From Lasiosphaeris hirsuta (lineage: Eukaryota > Ascomycota > Sordariomycetes > Sordariales > Lasiosphaeriaceae): a stretch of DNA of 64,000 nucleotides. A model generated the notes under the pieces. That model did not search any database and had not been told where the DNA came from. It saw nothing but the letters and a program-made list of their open reading frames with translations. Positions 47,378-59,283 of this stretch are shown here, piece by piece; within the stretch, counting starts at the first letter, position 1; every line of letters starts with the position of its first letter. Position numbers and translations under genes: made by a program. The stretch spans positions 8,246,001 through 8,310,000 of the forward strand of contig JAUKUA010000001.1 of assembly GCA_030549175.1 (NCBI GenBank), in the 5' to 3' direction.

Positions 47378-48176
47378 GGGGTGAAGGCGGCTTCGTCGCC
47401 GTCGGCGGATAACTCGGCGGCAATGTAGAATTAGTCGACTTTACCGTGGAAAGAGTAGCCGAGGTCGTTTCCTAGGGCTTTAGTAATACCGCCGAATATT
47501 TTGTATCCGCTGGGAAGTTAGGGTTGTTATCAGTACCCGCCCGGACATACCCTGTATTATCAGTCCAGTCCATCCAGTTTAATAAGCAGGTCCGCCTCCC
47601 AAGTGGTAATAAAGTCCTTGGCCACCGATATCTTTAAGTCCCCAGATATCTGTTGATGGGCAACACGATGAAGGTGATGGATTCAATGGTGGGTGGTTCG
47701 GGCCCAGAGGAAATCTCTGGCCTTCTTTCGGTTGGTAGGTCACACCGGAACCACGCTAAGCTATCTACCTATCGGGAGGCGGCTACCACCTTCTGGAAGG
47801 CCATTCACTCTTCCACTCTTCCAACAATATCTTATGGTGGAAATGTTATTTCAGGGTCGATCAATGGAAATCAGGAGAACATTTTTCAGGGATCATTCTC
47901 GGGGCCGGTGACGCTTTGAAAGTTGAGGTCCCAATGGTCAGAATTCAGGAGTTTTAGGTATATCAGATTTGACGAGACTTTCAGAGACAGATAAGACTGC
48001 TGGCTAACCTTTTAATTTCAAAGTTGGACCAATCCAATGTTGTCTATGGATCTTAATTAGCTTAGGTTACCTTGGAATAAGCGGCTAGTCATTTCCCATT
48101 TCCTTTGTTCGTTGCTTTCTCAGCCGTTTGATCCGTTTCCGGCCGTGCCGGACACAAAACACTAGGGGTTGGCGAT
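47378..48176. other. Intergenic, with an unassigned minus-strand coding relic
   Basis: The minus strand at about 47400-47500 reads YKIFGGITKALGNDLGYSFH and, after a stop, FYIAAELSADGDEAAFTPYA. It looks like decayed protein sequence, but I cannot assign it. Confidence 0.4.
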
Positions 48177-48764
48177 ATTGGTCAAGAGCCCGCCAGGATG
48201 CACCGTAACGATCATCTATTTACACATGGTCCCCATACATAACCTTGGAGAAACCCTGAGCCTGGCAGAAAAGGTACATCCAGGGCTACTGCCCGCTGTC
48301 CTGTCAAAAGCTACCCACCAGCCCCCACCAATTGCAGCCAGCAACAGCGCACACCACCCACTGCAAGCCAGCACTACAAGCCATGGACCACTCAACTGTA
48401 TTCGGCAATTGGAGCACCTTCAACGCAGCCAAATAGTGTCTTTCATACACCACTTCGACGGGCGTGGTTAGCTCCCTTTGATTAGGTGCAGGATTTTTAC
48501 CAAGTTTTTGGGCCTTTTAGGCGATTTGAATGACTATAATAGTGTTGTGTTGTATTGACTGTTTTTCAATCGACTGTGATGGCCTGCGACCGTGACTTGA
48601 CTGCGATTGAATGCCACCGTAGCCCCTGATCTTAACCGTCCTTTTTGCTGGCGGCCCTGACAAAGTGCGGCTGTGAGGCGGTGAGTGGAAAATGTGGGGG
48701 GATGGATGTACCAGGTGCAAATAGACGATCACTACGGTGCATCCTGACGGGCTCTTGGTCAATC
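48177..48764. mobile_element. Inverted-repeat element, possibly a MITE or duplicated inverted segment
   Basis: The 54-bp arm at 48177-48230 and the reverse complement of 48711-48764 match at about 46 of 54 positions; seven of the eight differences are transitions. The 480 bp between them hold no transposase. No clear target-site duplication could be made out by eye, so the mobile nature is a suggestion. Confidence 0.5.
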
Positions 48765-48766
48765 CA

Positions 48767-49882
48767 ATGGCCCTTTGTTCAGAATTTCTAGTCAGTCATG
48801 AGCCTCAACATCTCGCTCTTTATCTAGTCGGTTTCCTAAGTTCCTCTCAAACAGCCATACAAACACACCGTCACACAAGCTGGAAACCTAGCGTCAAAGT
48901 TATTGTCCTAGGGATAAGGTCTGAACTTATCATCACTAGCAAGGATGATGTCGAGTACCTGATCTCCCTGGACACCAAGGACGTTGAGCTCGGGGCCAAC
49001 TACTTTTACTGGATACTGGGCTCGGTCCACGAGGAGGATGCGCTGTACTTCGGTTGGGTCATGGGTGGCCCGGTGTCGGGACACAGTATCGAGCAGATCC
49101 TTAAAGGCACTCGTGCGGGTGCCGGGCGCATCTTCCCGCCGCTGCCCATCCCGTGGTGGTTCGCCCATACGGGCGTAACGGTGGCCGAGTCGTGGGATGC
49201 GGAGCCTGAACCGGACGTCTACTACCTCAAGCGGCCGTGGATCGCGCGCCATCCGTCACACCCTGACCTGGTCCGCTACCACGGCTACCGCGTCCGCAAA
49301 TGGCGTATCACAGACGCCCTACTCGGCCGTGTGCATGGTGACAATCTCTAGAGCTACCTCCAGGCCGGTAAGAAGGTCGACAAGGATCGCTTCATAGCCG
49401 CCCTAGCCTCCGCTCTCGACCACCTCCACAAAGTCGTCGGCCTCGTCCACAACAACATCCATCCCGGCAATATCGTTGTCAGCCCCAATGGTGTACCCAC
49501 CTTGATCGACCTAGGCTCAGTCTACCCGGGCGGGGAAGAAATGACAAAAGGGATACCGTATGTCCCCCCCCCCTCCCCCCATTTCTTCCCAAAACAAAAA
49601 GCTGACAAGCGCCAAAGCTTCTCGTGCTGGGGAGGTGATCCCTTGGATATGAACCCCGAGACACATTTCGACGGCCCCAGAACGGCCTCTCATACGTCGG
49701 GAAAGTCCCGAGACCTCGCGGCGTTGAAGCAGCTGGGCACTTGGCTCGACAATCCCATCGACCCATGGACCACGACTATCTCTCGTCAGCAGGCTGATAC
49801 GGCTGACTACTTTGTCGAGGTCGGCAACAGGCGCAGACAGGAGGCCGTCGCCCGACGCAAGGACAACGAGGCAGCTGCCTGA
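48767..49882 (+). pseudogene. Protein-kinase-like gene with an in-frame stop
   Basis: Coding from about 48767 (MALCSEFLVSHEPQHLALYL), broken by TAG at 49349-49351. It continues in the same frame with FIAALASALDHLHKVVGLVH and NNIHPGNIVVSPNG, then TLIDLGS. A 60-nt intron (49558-49617; GTATGT donor, GCTGAC branch) keeps frame whether or not it is removed. The catalytic-loop equivalent is His-Asn-Asn rather than His-Arg-Asp, and the magnesium loop is Asp-Leu-Gly, so even an unbroken copy might be a pseudokinase. The C-terminus is helical and charged (RRRQEAVARRKDNEAAA). Only one lesion was found, so it may be recent or a readthrough case. Confidence 0.7.
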
Positions 49883-50842
49883 GATGCACTTTATAGAGAA
49901 TCACTTGGCGTGGGAGAAGTGTCAACATGTGACTCCAAGTTTCCTCTTGCAAGGCATCTATGGCAGAGACCCATACTAATACCTAGGCGCGGTGCGGAGG
50001 CTCTGCAGAGGGCATCCTGTATTACATTAGGGCAACATTAGCTTGCTCGAGCATAATTGAAAGAGTCGCAAGTAATGTTCACTCAACTGATGGAGCAATC
50101 CCTGGTAGTCTCGTGATAGTCACGAGAAGACATCGCATAAAACAACACTTGTTGTTGAAGTGGCAATGTGCTGTATTGCTACTATCTGCTATTGAGAGTA
50201 GATGCAAGATCTTGGTGATGGATCTGCATCTACGAGTGGGAAAAGGGTGGTGGGCCGGAGCACTGGCCCAAGTGGCCTGTGCCAGGCGCGGAACCGCGCC
50301 TGGGAGTGCCCCACTCCCAAGACTTGTTGTCAAAACACCCATTTCTTACGACTCTGAGATTCCTTCAGCTACATGATGGCCTCTGCATCTTTTTGAGAGG
50401 GCAAGGTCAAATCATTCTTGCCAAAGATGGTCCTGCAGCGAGTCGAATGCAAACAACTGCCAATAAAGATGTAAAGGCGTCTCCTGCAGCATATGATTTG
50501 GCTACGCACCCGTCATTCCATGGGCACGAGCAGTGATTATGCAGAGCAAAGTGCTAGAATGAGCCGACCAGACGACGCCGCGACGCAGTGCATTTGGCGC
50601 ATTTGGGCCTGTTGTGGCTTCGAGTGGGGAAGCGAGGGGGAAGAAGACTGCGCGGGCCGAACCTGCTAGAAAGGAAACCTTTCATTCCAGGTTGGCACCT
50701 GCTAGCTCACACTCATTTCCACCCCAGCTGTTGCTGGCAATCTCGTCTTCATCATTCGAGTCACAGTCTGCTTATCAACACCACCGCAACTTCTCTACAC
50801 GATTACTTTGCTCTCTCCATTACAAGTCTCAAAAGGCTCAAT
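49883..50842. other. Intergenic, no gene seen
   Basis: About 1 kb preceding the zinc-finger gene. Nothing recognisable. Confidence 0.6.
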
Positions 50843-51037
50843 ATGTTTGAGTGCGGAACCTGTAGAAAAGCGTTTCCCGCGGGGTCACGCGCCCGGGACA
50901 ACCACTGCCGCTCGACGGGTCACGAATGGCCCGACTTGGAATGTAACACCTGCGACAGGTGCTTTGGAAGCGAAAATGCCCGTTTGCAACATATGCGGCA
51001 TCTAAACCACTTCGGCGGGCAGCAGCAGGAGGAGGAG

Positions 51038-51070
<33 letters not shown>

Positions 51071-51867
51071 AACGACGACGACGAGGAGGAGGATGAGGAG
51101 TGCTTCGTGTGCATGCATTCCTCGCCGACTGAAGAGGACATCAAGAATCACGAAGTCATTGTGCACCATTACTGCCGAGACTGTAACCGTCAGTTCGAAA
51201 ACCACAACAACATACGGATGGTGAGCTCACTTCCAGCGGTCAAATATATCTTTTGATGCCTTGCTCATGCAGTTTGCGCATTTAGCATCTCAACTCTCAA
51301 CTCCATCGCGGCCAGACCGTGGGGTGCCCGTTCTGCTCGAGGGCCTTTTCGTCTGCTACTGGGGTGTCGCACCATCTCGAAAGTGGATCCTGCCCTAAGG
51401 CGCGTGGACTTAACTGCGACGAGGTCTACCGTATTGTGCGGTCCAAGGACCCCCATGGCATCATCGCCAAGAGGCTCATCGGCTGGACGGGCGATTCTGA
51501 CACGTACGAGGCAACTGACCGGGCTTGGAACGGCTCTGAATGGGAGTGCTACTTCTGCCACCGCTGTTTCTCGAGCATCATCGCTCTCAACCAGCATATG
51601 AATTCACCCGCCCGTAAATGAGCCCCAATCCCCCCCTGTCGGCTGACACAAGCTCTGTTCAAATACCAGTATTGACGGATGACTAACCTTCTCACAGACC
51701 GCCAAGAACTGTATCATTGCCCGAATCGTTCCTGCCACTCGGAATTTAAGACTTTAGCTGCTACTATTAACCACTTGGAGAGTGAGGCGTGCGGCGCTAT
51801 GCGCTTTGAGACGGTGCAGCGGCACATCGGTGGAATCATCAGCGGCAGCCGACTCATTGGCTTTTAG
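50843..51867 (+). CDS. C2H2 zinc-finger protein with poly-Asp tract, three exons
   Basis: Exons are 50843-51220, 51286-51613 and 51698-51867; introns of 65 nt (TTTAG acceptor) and 84 nt (GTAAAT donor, GACTAAC branch). Product 291 aa. Finger-like Cys/His sets are FECGTCRKAF with two later His, LECNTCDRCFGSENARLQHM with HLNH, CFVCMHSS, YCRDCNRQFENHNNIRMHLN, VGCPFCSRAF, CYFCHRCFSS and YHCPNRSCHSEFKTLAATIN. This is a well-known ascomycete multi-finger arrangement of unknown role. An acidic stretch (about residues 61-84) comes from a GAC/GAG trinucleotide run near 51031-51100. Nucleic-acid binding is likely, but no target is known. Confidence 0.87.
51031..51100 (+). repeat. GAC/GAG trinucleotide repeat in the zinc-finger gene
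   Basis: Long run of gac with gag at both ends, coding for Asp and Glu. A length change here would stay in frame. Confidence 0.85.
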
Positions 51868-52782
51868 TCGTCGGGTAAACTTCCGTTTTCAGACAGAGTC
51901 GCGTTGATTTTGTGCTGGCGTGAGTAACGGTCACTTCATTTTATCAAATGTTGCTGCTTCGACTTTTCTTTTGCTTAAAAGTCTGTTTGCGGCGGATTGG
52001 TGTTTTGGGACATACAACAACCGCACTAGCCGGCGGTGTTTGTGACTAATATGATATTGCTTGGCTAGCTAGGTACCGAGAAGGTATACATAATGTCAAG
52101 CAAGTCGTTGATAGCTATCGCTGGTAATACCTGGAACCGGATAAAGGAGCCGTAGTCTGTCAACTTCTAGGGAGAAATGCCAGCATCTCTATTTCTCGAC
52201 GCAGCACATTGTTACATTCGAGTTAACTGAAACAATGAGATAAATGGAACTGTGGCTCAAACTAACGGATAACTGAAACGTGTTTAGAGTATTTTGATAA
52301 ATTTTACCACTCGGCAGTGGCCAGCCGATCAGGACTGAAGGCCGAAGGCCAACAGCAGAAACAACAGAGCACTGAGACTCTGGCACAGATCAGGAACTTC
52401 CCGCACCACTTGCCAGCCACTGCGTCATAGCTAGGCCCGCAGGGCCTGCAGATCTAGCAGTTCAGGCCCGCAGCAACTGCTGAGAAATTACAAGGCCTAC
52501 TAGGCCTGTAGATCTCCCCACATAGGTGGCCACTGCATCCTCGTATTCGAGGAGGTGGCTGATAAGCTCCCACTAGGACTGCCCAAGACGCGAGACCGAA
52601 GGCCGACGCGAGCCGACACACACATGTATAATAGAGGCTCTCTCGCACTCTCCAGATCAGTTAGACAGCTATTAATACTACTCTTTTACATGAATCCATC
52701 TTCCAAGTGCTCTGTGACCCTCAACATGCCCCGAACTCCTCCGTGTTTATCACCGGTCCTCCAAGCTTCCAATTCCATCCGA
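51868..52782. other. Intergenic, no gene seen
   Basis: About 0.9 kb. Contains short repeated words such as ggcctgcagatctagcag and ggcctgtagatct near 52440-52515. No gene. Confidence 0.55.
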
Positions 52783-55255
52783 CTACCACCCCAAACCCAA
52801 GAAATCCCGTGTTCCCATCCTCATGGGCTTCTGTGCTACATTTTCAACAGCTTTCTTTGTCCCCAAATCGCCCTCTCCGTGAAGCATTTGATCAACCAAC
52901 TCGGCCAGCATGATGTCACTTCCCTTTGATCCCATTAAACTTACGGCAGCAGGCAGCTCTTCTACTCTCCCAGTGTGCTTTGAGATGTAGTGCGTAGGTC
53001 TGACTGCAAAGACTTTAGCGATTCACATCCCCCTCCAGCCGGCAAAATACGCAAGGTGGGAGGGGCTTACCAGGGACAATCATCTCGGGGGCCTCGATGT
53101 ATGGGCCAATGTTGTAAAAGAAGAACCCCCTCCCTGTAAACTGCTGTGGTCCATGCTTGTACGTGTCGCGGTAGACGGGCACGCCGTCCGTCCAGGGCAG
53201 CACCATTATACTTTCCGAGTACCCGTCATCTTGCGATGGGGGCATGACGTTCTCGTAAAACCACTCTCGAAACGCGTCCAGCCGCTCGACAGCCTCAGCT
53301 TGCTGACTTGCTGTGACAGTTGGGAGGTAGTCTCTGCAACCCGAACCAGGGGCACACCAGTCAGCTACGTCAGCCTGGATCAGGATAATATCCATCGGAC
53401 GGGGAACATACCGCTTGAAGCGAAGCTGTGGATTGAGCGCCGGGGGTACCCCCCTCTGTGTCTCGTAGTCCTCGACAAAGTCCCTCAAGAACCCCGACCA
53501 CTGGTCCGGGTTGGCGGCCCACTCGAAGGCGTGCTCGAGGTATCCCGTCAAGGAGGTGGCCCCGTTAGAAGAAGTCTTGTTCCACAGCCGCCCAATACTG
53601 ATAACCGTTCGCTCGACCCCCAAGAAGGTCTCGAGGCGGCGGATGAACTCGTCAAAGACTTCTTGGCTTTGCCGGTGGCTCACGGTCCAAAAATCAACGG
53701 GATATAAAAGCTTGGTTGGTTTCTACCCGAGCCTCAGCACTAAAACAATCTTCACAAGCTCTCATAGTTGGGGCCGGGTCAAGAAGGGACTCACTCTCGT
53801 GGCTGCGGCTTCTTTTGGCGGGCCTGATCCGTACAGCGCTTGGGCAAGCAGCCTGAACTCTCGCGCTGTTCTCGCAAAACCACCGATTGTGTCGAATTTT
53901 CTTGCTCCCGGCTCAACACGTTAGCCCTCGTTCGAATCCGAGTAGGGAGAGAGAGTGGGGCGCAACCGTGATGGCCGGCCATCAAGGCAGTCTTACGTGC
54001 TGTACGGAATTAGTCCTCGCAGGGCTGTAGCGCCCTGCGAGGGCCGCATCCCAAAGACACCCTGCGCGGCAGCTGGGGCTCGGATGCTCCCCAAAGCTGC
54101 GCGGAAAGCTGGGTTAGCTGGGTTCGGGGAAGCGGGGGAAGGGAAGTTGGGTGTTTTCACTGTCTGTCCCCAGCGCAAAGTCTAGCCACTTGTACGACGC
54201 GACTGCCGAGGCGCTGCCCGCGCTGCTGCCGCTGGTAGTGAGATAACCATCCCCCTTGGGATTAAAGGGGCCGTGGTAGTCGACCCAGTCGCACGTTGGC
54301 CACTCCGAGTCGGCGAACTGGGTGCTCTTGAGCTTGCCGACGACAACGAAGCCAAGGTCGATTAGACGCTGCACCGTCTCGGCCGTCTCGGATCGAGCTG
54401 GGTATAGCGACGTATAAGCTCGGGAGGAGGCGCCCGTCTTTAGGCCTTTCAAATCCATAATGTCCTTGATGGCGACCCGCAGGCCCGCGAAAGGCTTGGT
54501 GTCCGTTTTTGTGTAGTAGAGGCGGGACGGGACCGCGACGGACAAGGACGAGGGATGCTCTTCACCGTACGCCGCCGCGTCAAGAGATCGGAACCTGCTC
54601 ATTTTTATTTCAGCATAGGCAGCGCACAATCTGAGCGGTGAGTGAATGATTGCCCCTCACCCATCCTGGGATGGCTCAGGCACTGTTGCCACAATAAATG
54701 CGCCAGAGGTGTCGGGATACAAGCGGTATGCCTGATGGAGACTCCCATGATTCAAAAAATAAGGACCCTCGGGCAGGCCGGGGTTTTCAGGATCGGCTAG
54801 GGCGAAAAAGATGTTGCTTGTACCCTGCTGTGTGAGATGCTGTTCCACATCCGCCGGCAGGCTACAGCCGTCCGAGATGTTGGACTGGATGACTACCGAG
54901 GCTAGGAAACTGGAAGACCAAACATCGTCATCCGCAGCAAACCGGGTCAATTTCCGCTCGAGATCTGCCAAGTCCAACTTCTCACGATCCATGCTCACAA
55001 TGGTGCACGGCTCGACCAGCTTTCCAGCGCCAAAATCGAATGTAGCCTTGCAGAAGGCCGCACCTGGTTAGAGGGAGCTCCCTATCCTCGTGGACTTCCT
55101 TGGTTAACACTTACTACCGGGGGCGAGTGCATGTAATAGGCTGTCTTGTCTATCCTGACAACTGCTGAAAACGTTCTCCGGGACAGGGCTTGCGCGCTAA
55201 ACACCCAGGCGGTGAGGCCAAGAAGTGGCAGCGCATTACGGTGAAAAAGATTCAT
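52783..55255 (-). CDS. Amidase-signature enzyme with N-terminal signal and extra domain, eight exons
   Basis: Exons in coding order are 55115-55255, 54661-55046, 54161-54594, 53997-54096, 53795-53900, 53412-53710, 53071-53333 and 52783-53003. Introns are 64-96 nt and all phases close to 649 aa. A signal-like start ([20 protein letters not shown]) precedes an N-terminal region of about 190 residues typical of a fungal amidase subgroup. The amidase core has the catalytic Lys in [14 protein letters not shown], the Ser-rich [16 protein letters not shown] and [20 protein letters not shown], where the usual Thr-Gly-Gly-Ser is Thr-Leu-Gly-Ser. Such enzymes hydrolyse carboxamides, sometimes in secondary metabolism. 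The substrate is unknown. Confidence 0.85.
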
Positions 55256-55941
55256 TTTCCAAAATAGAAGTCCATTCATATATTGGTGAAACAACATGGT
55301 AGGATTTATCGTGATCATGGGCAGACTTTTTTTGCCCTTACAGCATGAAGGGGAGGAAGAGGAGGGGAAGACGAGATGGGGAGAGGAGTAAGTAGAGAGA
55401 GGCTCCCCGTCGTTGCTATGGGTGACAAGGCTCTGAAAATGCAACTTTGAATCACTGGCTATGGAAAGACGGTGATCGCCGGGCTCGTACCGTGTGACCT
55501 AATACGTGGCTGCATTGTGCCGAGAAGCTGTGAAACGTCAATTTCAATAAGACCCGTGTTGGAGGTGGTGGGAAATTCAACTCATCTGGCTACACTAAAT
55601 ACGGGCTTGGGTTGGGCTTTCAAGCCACCAAACGGGGGCAAAAAACCAGGTGAAAAAATCGAGGCAGCCTGGTCCAAAAGGCGGCTTATGTCAAGCAGTT
55701 TGATTCGTGACCTACTAGGTACACCAATGGATGGCCCTTGTTTGTGGCGGGGTACTAGCAGCAACTTATATAATTGGCTATCGTGTGAAGGAAGGTGCCG
55801 TGTGACCAGAAAGGCAACCCAAGGTTGGCAAGAAAACGCTGTTATGCCGTCTCACTCATTTCTTCTTTAAAAAAAGCCAACCCTCTCTGTTAAGCCGCCA
55901 AATTCCCGGGTGACCTCAAGCCGGACGCCATTTCCACCACA
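55256..55941. other. Intergenic, no gene seen
   Basis: About 0.7 kb between divergent genes. Nothing recognisable. Confidence 0.55.
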
Positions 55942-57150
55942 ATGGCAACGACTGAGTCCCATCAGGAGGAGCCTCAGCATAACGAGGCTGCCGTCGCGCC
56001 CCTATTCACCGATCTCACTCGAGTATGGGAACTCGACGGGTTTTCCCCCCCTCTCTACCGAGCCAGCATCTTCTACATGAAACCTAGCCCCCAGTACGAT
56101 GTCGAAAAGCCCTACTTCATGAACATTCCCGTGGACCCTGCCTGGCTCGGGATGAAGCAGACCAACGTATCGTATACTAGAAAGACGGTAGCTGTTGCTG
56201 ACATCCGCGGTCATCAGCATCTCTTCTCTTTGGACGTCAGTGGGTTTCAGCTGGGCTATCTACAGTCTGAAATTCCTTACGAGGGCTTTGCAGACAGCGA
56301 CATGATTGTTTCACGCTTCTATGATGAAGTGAAATCGTTCCTAATGAGAGAGACTGGGGCTGCAGACGTTCTCCCGTTTGACTTCCAGGTTAGATACTGC
56401 TTCCCCCGCCCCCCTTCCCCTGCGATCGAAAAGTGGCGTATTGGTCTTTGTTTTATTTATTTATCTTTACAAAGGTTCGGCGGAGCGATCCTTCTCTACC
56501 TGCGAACTCCAGAGGCGCTCCTGGGAAGGCCCAGCCATTTGCTGCAGTGCATGGTGGTATGAATACATTCCCTCACGCCAAGTTAAATCAATAATGACTC
56601 TAGGAAGATCAAACCGCTGCTGCAGCAATAAGGCGCTTGTATCATTTCCACGCGGATCATGCAAAGAAGTATGAGGGGTGCCGGTTTCAAATTATCAAGT
56701 AGGAATACCCCACCGCTGTCCTCCAGTTGCATGAACACTGACTGTCTTACCGCGTCTGGAAACCACTGCGAGGGCCTGTACGAGATTCCCCACTGGCAGT
56801 CTGCGACTACCGGACGGTCTCGGATCAAGACCGCGCTCCCACCGACATCATATTCCCCGATTACCTCGGCGAGACATACAACTTCTGGCCTAATTCAGGT
56901 CACCGGTTCTACTATGTCGACGAGCAGAAGGCAGACGAAGCCTGGTTGATTAAATGTTACGACTCGTCAACGATGCATGATCCTAGCATCGCGCAGTGTG
57001 CGGTTTATTAGCTCCCCCATCCTCGTTGCTCGACGACACTGACTTATGGACAGTCGCACCCCACGTCTCGTTTCCATACGTATCGATGGCTGGGGAGCCG
57101 AGGGCCCCGAGGGAGAGCATTGAAGTCAGGACCTTTGTCTTTTATGGCTG
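55942..57150 (+). pseudogene. CmcJ-like hydroxylase/desaturase family pseudogene
   Basis: The 5' part is clean (MATTESHQEEPQHN; KPYFMNIPVDPAWLGMKQTN; IRGHQHLFSLDVSGFQLGY; GAADVLPFDFQ). It matches the fungal CmcJ/GA4-desaturase-like family, whose members act in secondary metabolism. An intron with GTTAGA donor (56389 on) and another with GTATGA donor (about 56557) can be drawn. The next intron, starting GTAGGA after FQIIK at about 56698, has no AG where VWKPLRGPVRDSPLAVCDYR must resume, so two stops remain. The last exon (ending APRESIEVRTFVFYG, stop near 57148) needs a one-base shift to join. The conserved LGETYNFWPNSGHRFYYVDE and LIKCYDS are still legible, so decay is recent. Confidence 0.7.
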
Positions 57151-57920
57151 ATTTTAGGTTCTCAGCCTGGCTATATGTGAGATAGCGAGAGAGCTCGGGG
57201 GTTTGAGGGTCAATCAAGTGCTACAATAGAGTGACGTGTCGTATTATCAAGGGACGTGTTGTTAAGCTTTGAACTCCAAGAATGTATTCTGAGTGATTAT
57301 TAGTAAGGTTGTGTCTTCACAACCACGCCTGGCTTAGCTTCTGTGGGCGATACGGAATATCACATCGAGCACTTGGGAATGTGTGTTGTATTGAGATGGT
57401 GGGGCCAGCATCTTCCCTGGCCCTGCAGCCAAGCCATCAATGGTGGGGTGGCGGCTGCATGCATTGCGCAGGTGGATGGGCACCATGCGCCCTGTGCCGT
57501 AGGGCAGAGGGCCCGCCCGGCCGCTTCTTGTTCTTTCCCCACTGGCAGCTGCAAATCTAGGCAGCCGGGTCTACACCATGAAGTCTATATACCTTGAAGC
57601 TCGCCACGGTTCCAAACACACAGCTAGAGATGCTCAATCAAAGGGATATTATGATAAGCTAGAGAAGAAATACTGAAAAAATGAAGCTGACTGTCCCAAA
57701 GCCAAATTGAAATAGGACGCGAGACTTGAAGGGATCCTTCTCGATTCTACGGGGAAGCTCCCGACTAGGAGACGTACATGGCAAACCCTCCCCTACGGCT
57801 TAGGGCCGCCTAGTGGTAATCCCCAACATTTTTTTTTTCACGGCGACTCCCCAGCACCCAGCATCCGGCACCCGGCACCTGGCACCCGGCACCCGCTTCA
57901 CTGTGATTAACGAAACTCGG
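57151..57920. other. Intergenic with a short minisatellite
   Basis: 57850-57897 carries about six imperfect GCACCCG units. No gene is seen elsewhere in the stretch. Confidence 0.6.
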
Positions 57921-58349
57921 TCAACCGCCCTCCGCAACAGTAGAACATATCTTCTGTGAACACGTGTGAGCAGAGCGCTGTCGATTTTCGGCGGAAATCG
58001 GGATACATACGCAGCCTCGGTCATTGCAATGCGGGCAGCTACCCTTATCATGTAGGGTACAGGGCTCGTCGACTTCTCCCTCAAAGCTGTTGACCCAAGC
58101 ATACCAGGGCTTTTCATTAGGCCGGCCGCTGTCGCGTTTCCATGTCAGCCACGGCTTTTCGTTCAGCTCCGCAGCCGTGAAATTGCCAACTTCTTTGGGT
58201 GGCCAGTGGCGTCTCCAGGGTTGGCTCGAGGCGCCTCTCTCAGGGACTCCTAACGTGTCCCAGGCCAAGGCGTGAGCGTCTGCTTTGGCGTAGCTGGAAA
58301 GGCTCGCCTCGAACAGATTCGACATTCCCTTGTCCTCTGCTGCCGACAT
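57921..58349 (-). CDS. Possible small Cys-containing protein of unknown function
   Basis: Open frame of 142 aa from ATG 58349 (MSAAEDKGMSNLFEASLSSY). It has repeated ELNEKPWLTWK and RPNEKPWYAWV segments, like an internal duplication, and a C-terminal CTLHDKGSCPHCNDRGC cluster that could bind zinc. A 57-nt stretch after that Cys (GTATGT ... CACAG) could be an intron; removing it keeps frame and ends the protein KICSTVAEGG. Composition and conserved-looking repeats favour real coding, but I recognise no family. Confidence 0.5.
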   Translation of the reverse strand: MSAAEDKGMSNLFEASLSSYAKADAHALAWDTLGVPERGASSQPWRRHWPPKEVGNFTAAELNEKPWLTWKRDSGRPNEKPWYAWVNSFEGEVDEPCTLHDKGSCPHCNDRGCVCIPISAENRQRSAHTCSQKICSTVAEGG

Positions 58350-59283
58350 TGCCAGTGCTGGAGAGGTCTGGACGTGATTCAGGAGAGAAGCCGTTGCGAT
58401 AAATTACCTTAGAAGCAATCAGTTTGGTCCAAATGGTAGTGCGAAGAGAGGGTAAAGGTATGTGGTTGTTGAGCTTTTGGCACGACCTGCTATGACGGAG
58501 CCGCGCTGCTGATATTATGTACATGCCTTAGACAGACGGAGACCAAGTAGCGGTACCTCGAGCGGTGAGCAGAGGCTTCACATGTCCTGGCAAAAGATTT
58601 GGTGTCGGGCGTTCGGTCAGAAAAGGGGCCGTGTACGAACGTGCCGCCATTTTAATCCAACCTAAACAAACGCCCAGCATCGCTGGCCATTTGGCTCGCC
58701 TTTCGGCACCCACCTCTCATTCTACGGACTGCAGTTCGTTCGACAACCTCATGATTTCCCGCGTGATTCTAACTATGCCCCCTTGGGAGCCATGTGGTGA
58801 TATTTGCTACCTAGGATGTGTGTGGGTTGCCGAGAGAGGGCAGTATCCGTAGGCTGACTGAATCTGCAGGAAAGGATTGGCAGTGGCCACACAGGCCACT
58901 GTGGGTACACAGACGTCTGAGGCTCTCTGGACCCGCAGGCGCGTCGTCTGATGACACGCCGTTTGGTCAGGAGCCCGACCTCGAAGTGGCATTTCATAAT
59001 GCCGTGGCACCAGTCCTCTACCAATACACCGCCTTACACAGTCCCTTCTAGGACTTTGACAGACAGCCTCACCGATTCAATCAGAGCAGTGTCACGGTAG
59101 CATGCGATAGGACCCCTGTACGAAGGCTTAACAAGCTGGGCAAAAGTGCCAACTTCAGGCTGCCAAGCCAGGCTTGGTTTAATGCCTTGTCAAGGAGCAT
59201 GCCCCTTCCAGGAAGGGATTTTGGGAGCAGAGTCCCTTTCACCCGTGGCTCACCTTCCTCTTTTGTCTTCAATTAGCAATACT
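58350..59283. other. Intergenic, no gene seen
   Basis: About 0.9 kb, divergent promoter side of the small protein and the NLR. Nothing recognisable. Confidence 0.55.

Noticed and set aside
50920..51144. Poly-Ser minus-strand frame
   Set aside because: Complement of the GAC/GAG repeat in the zinc-finger gene.
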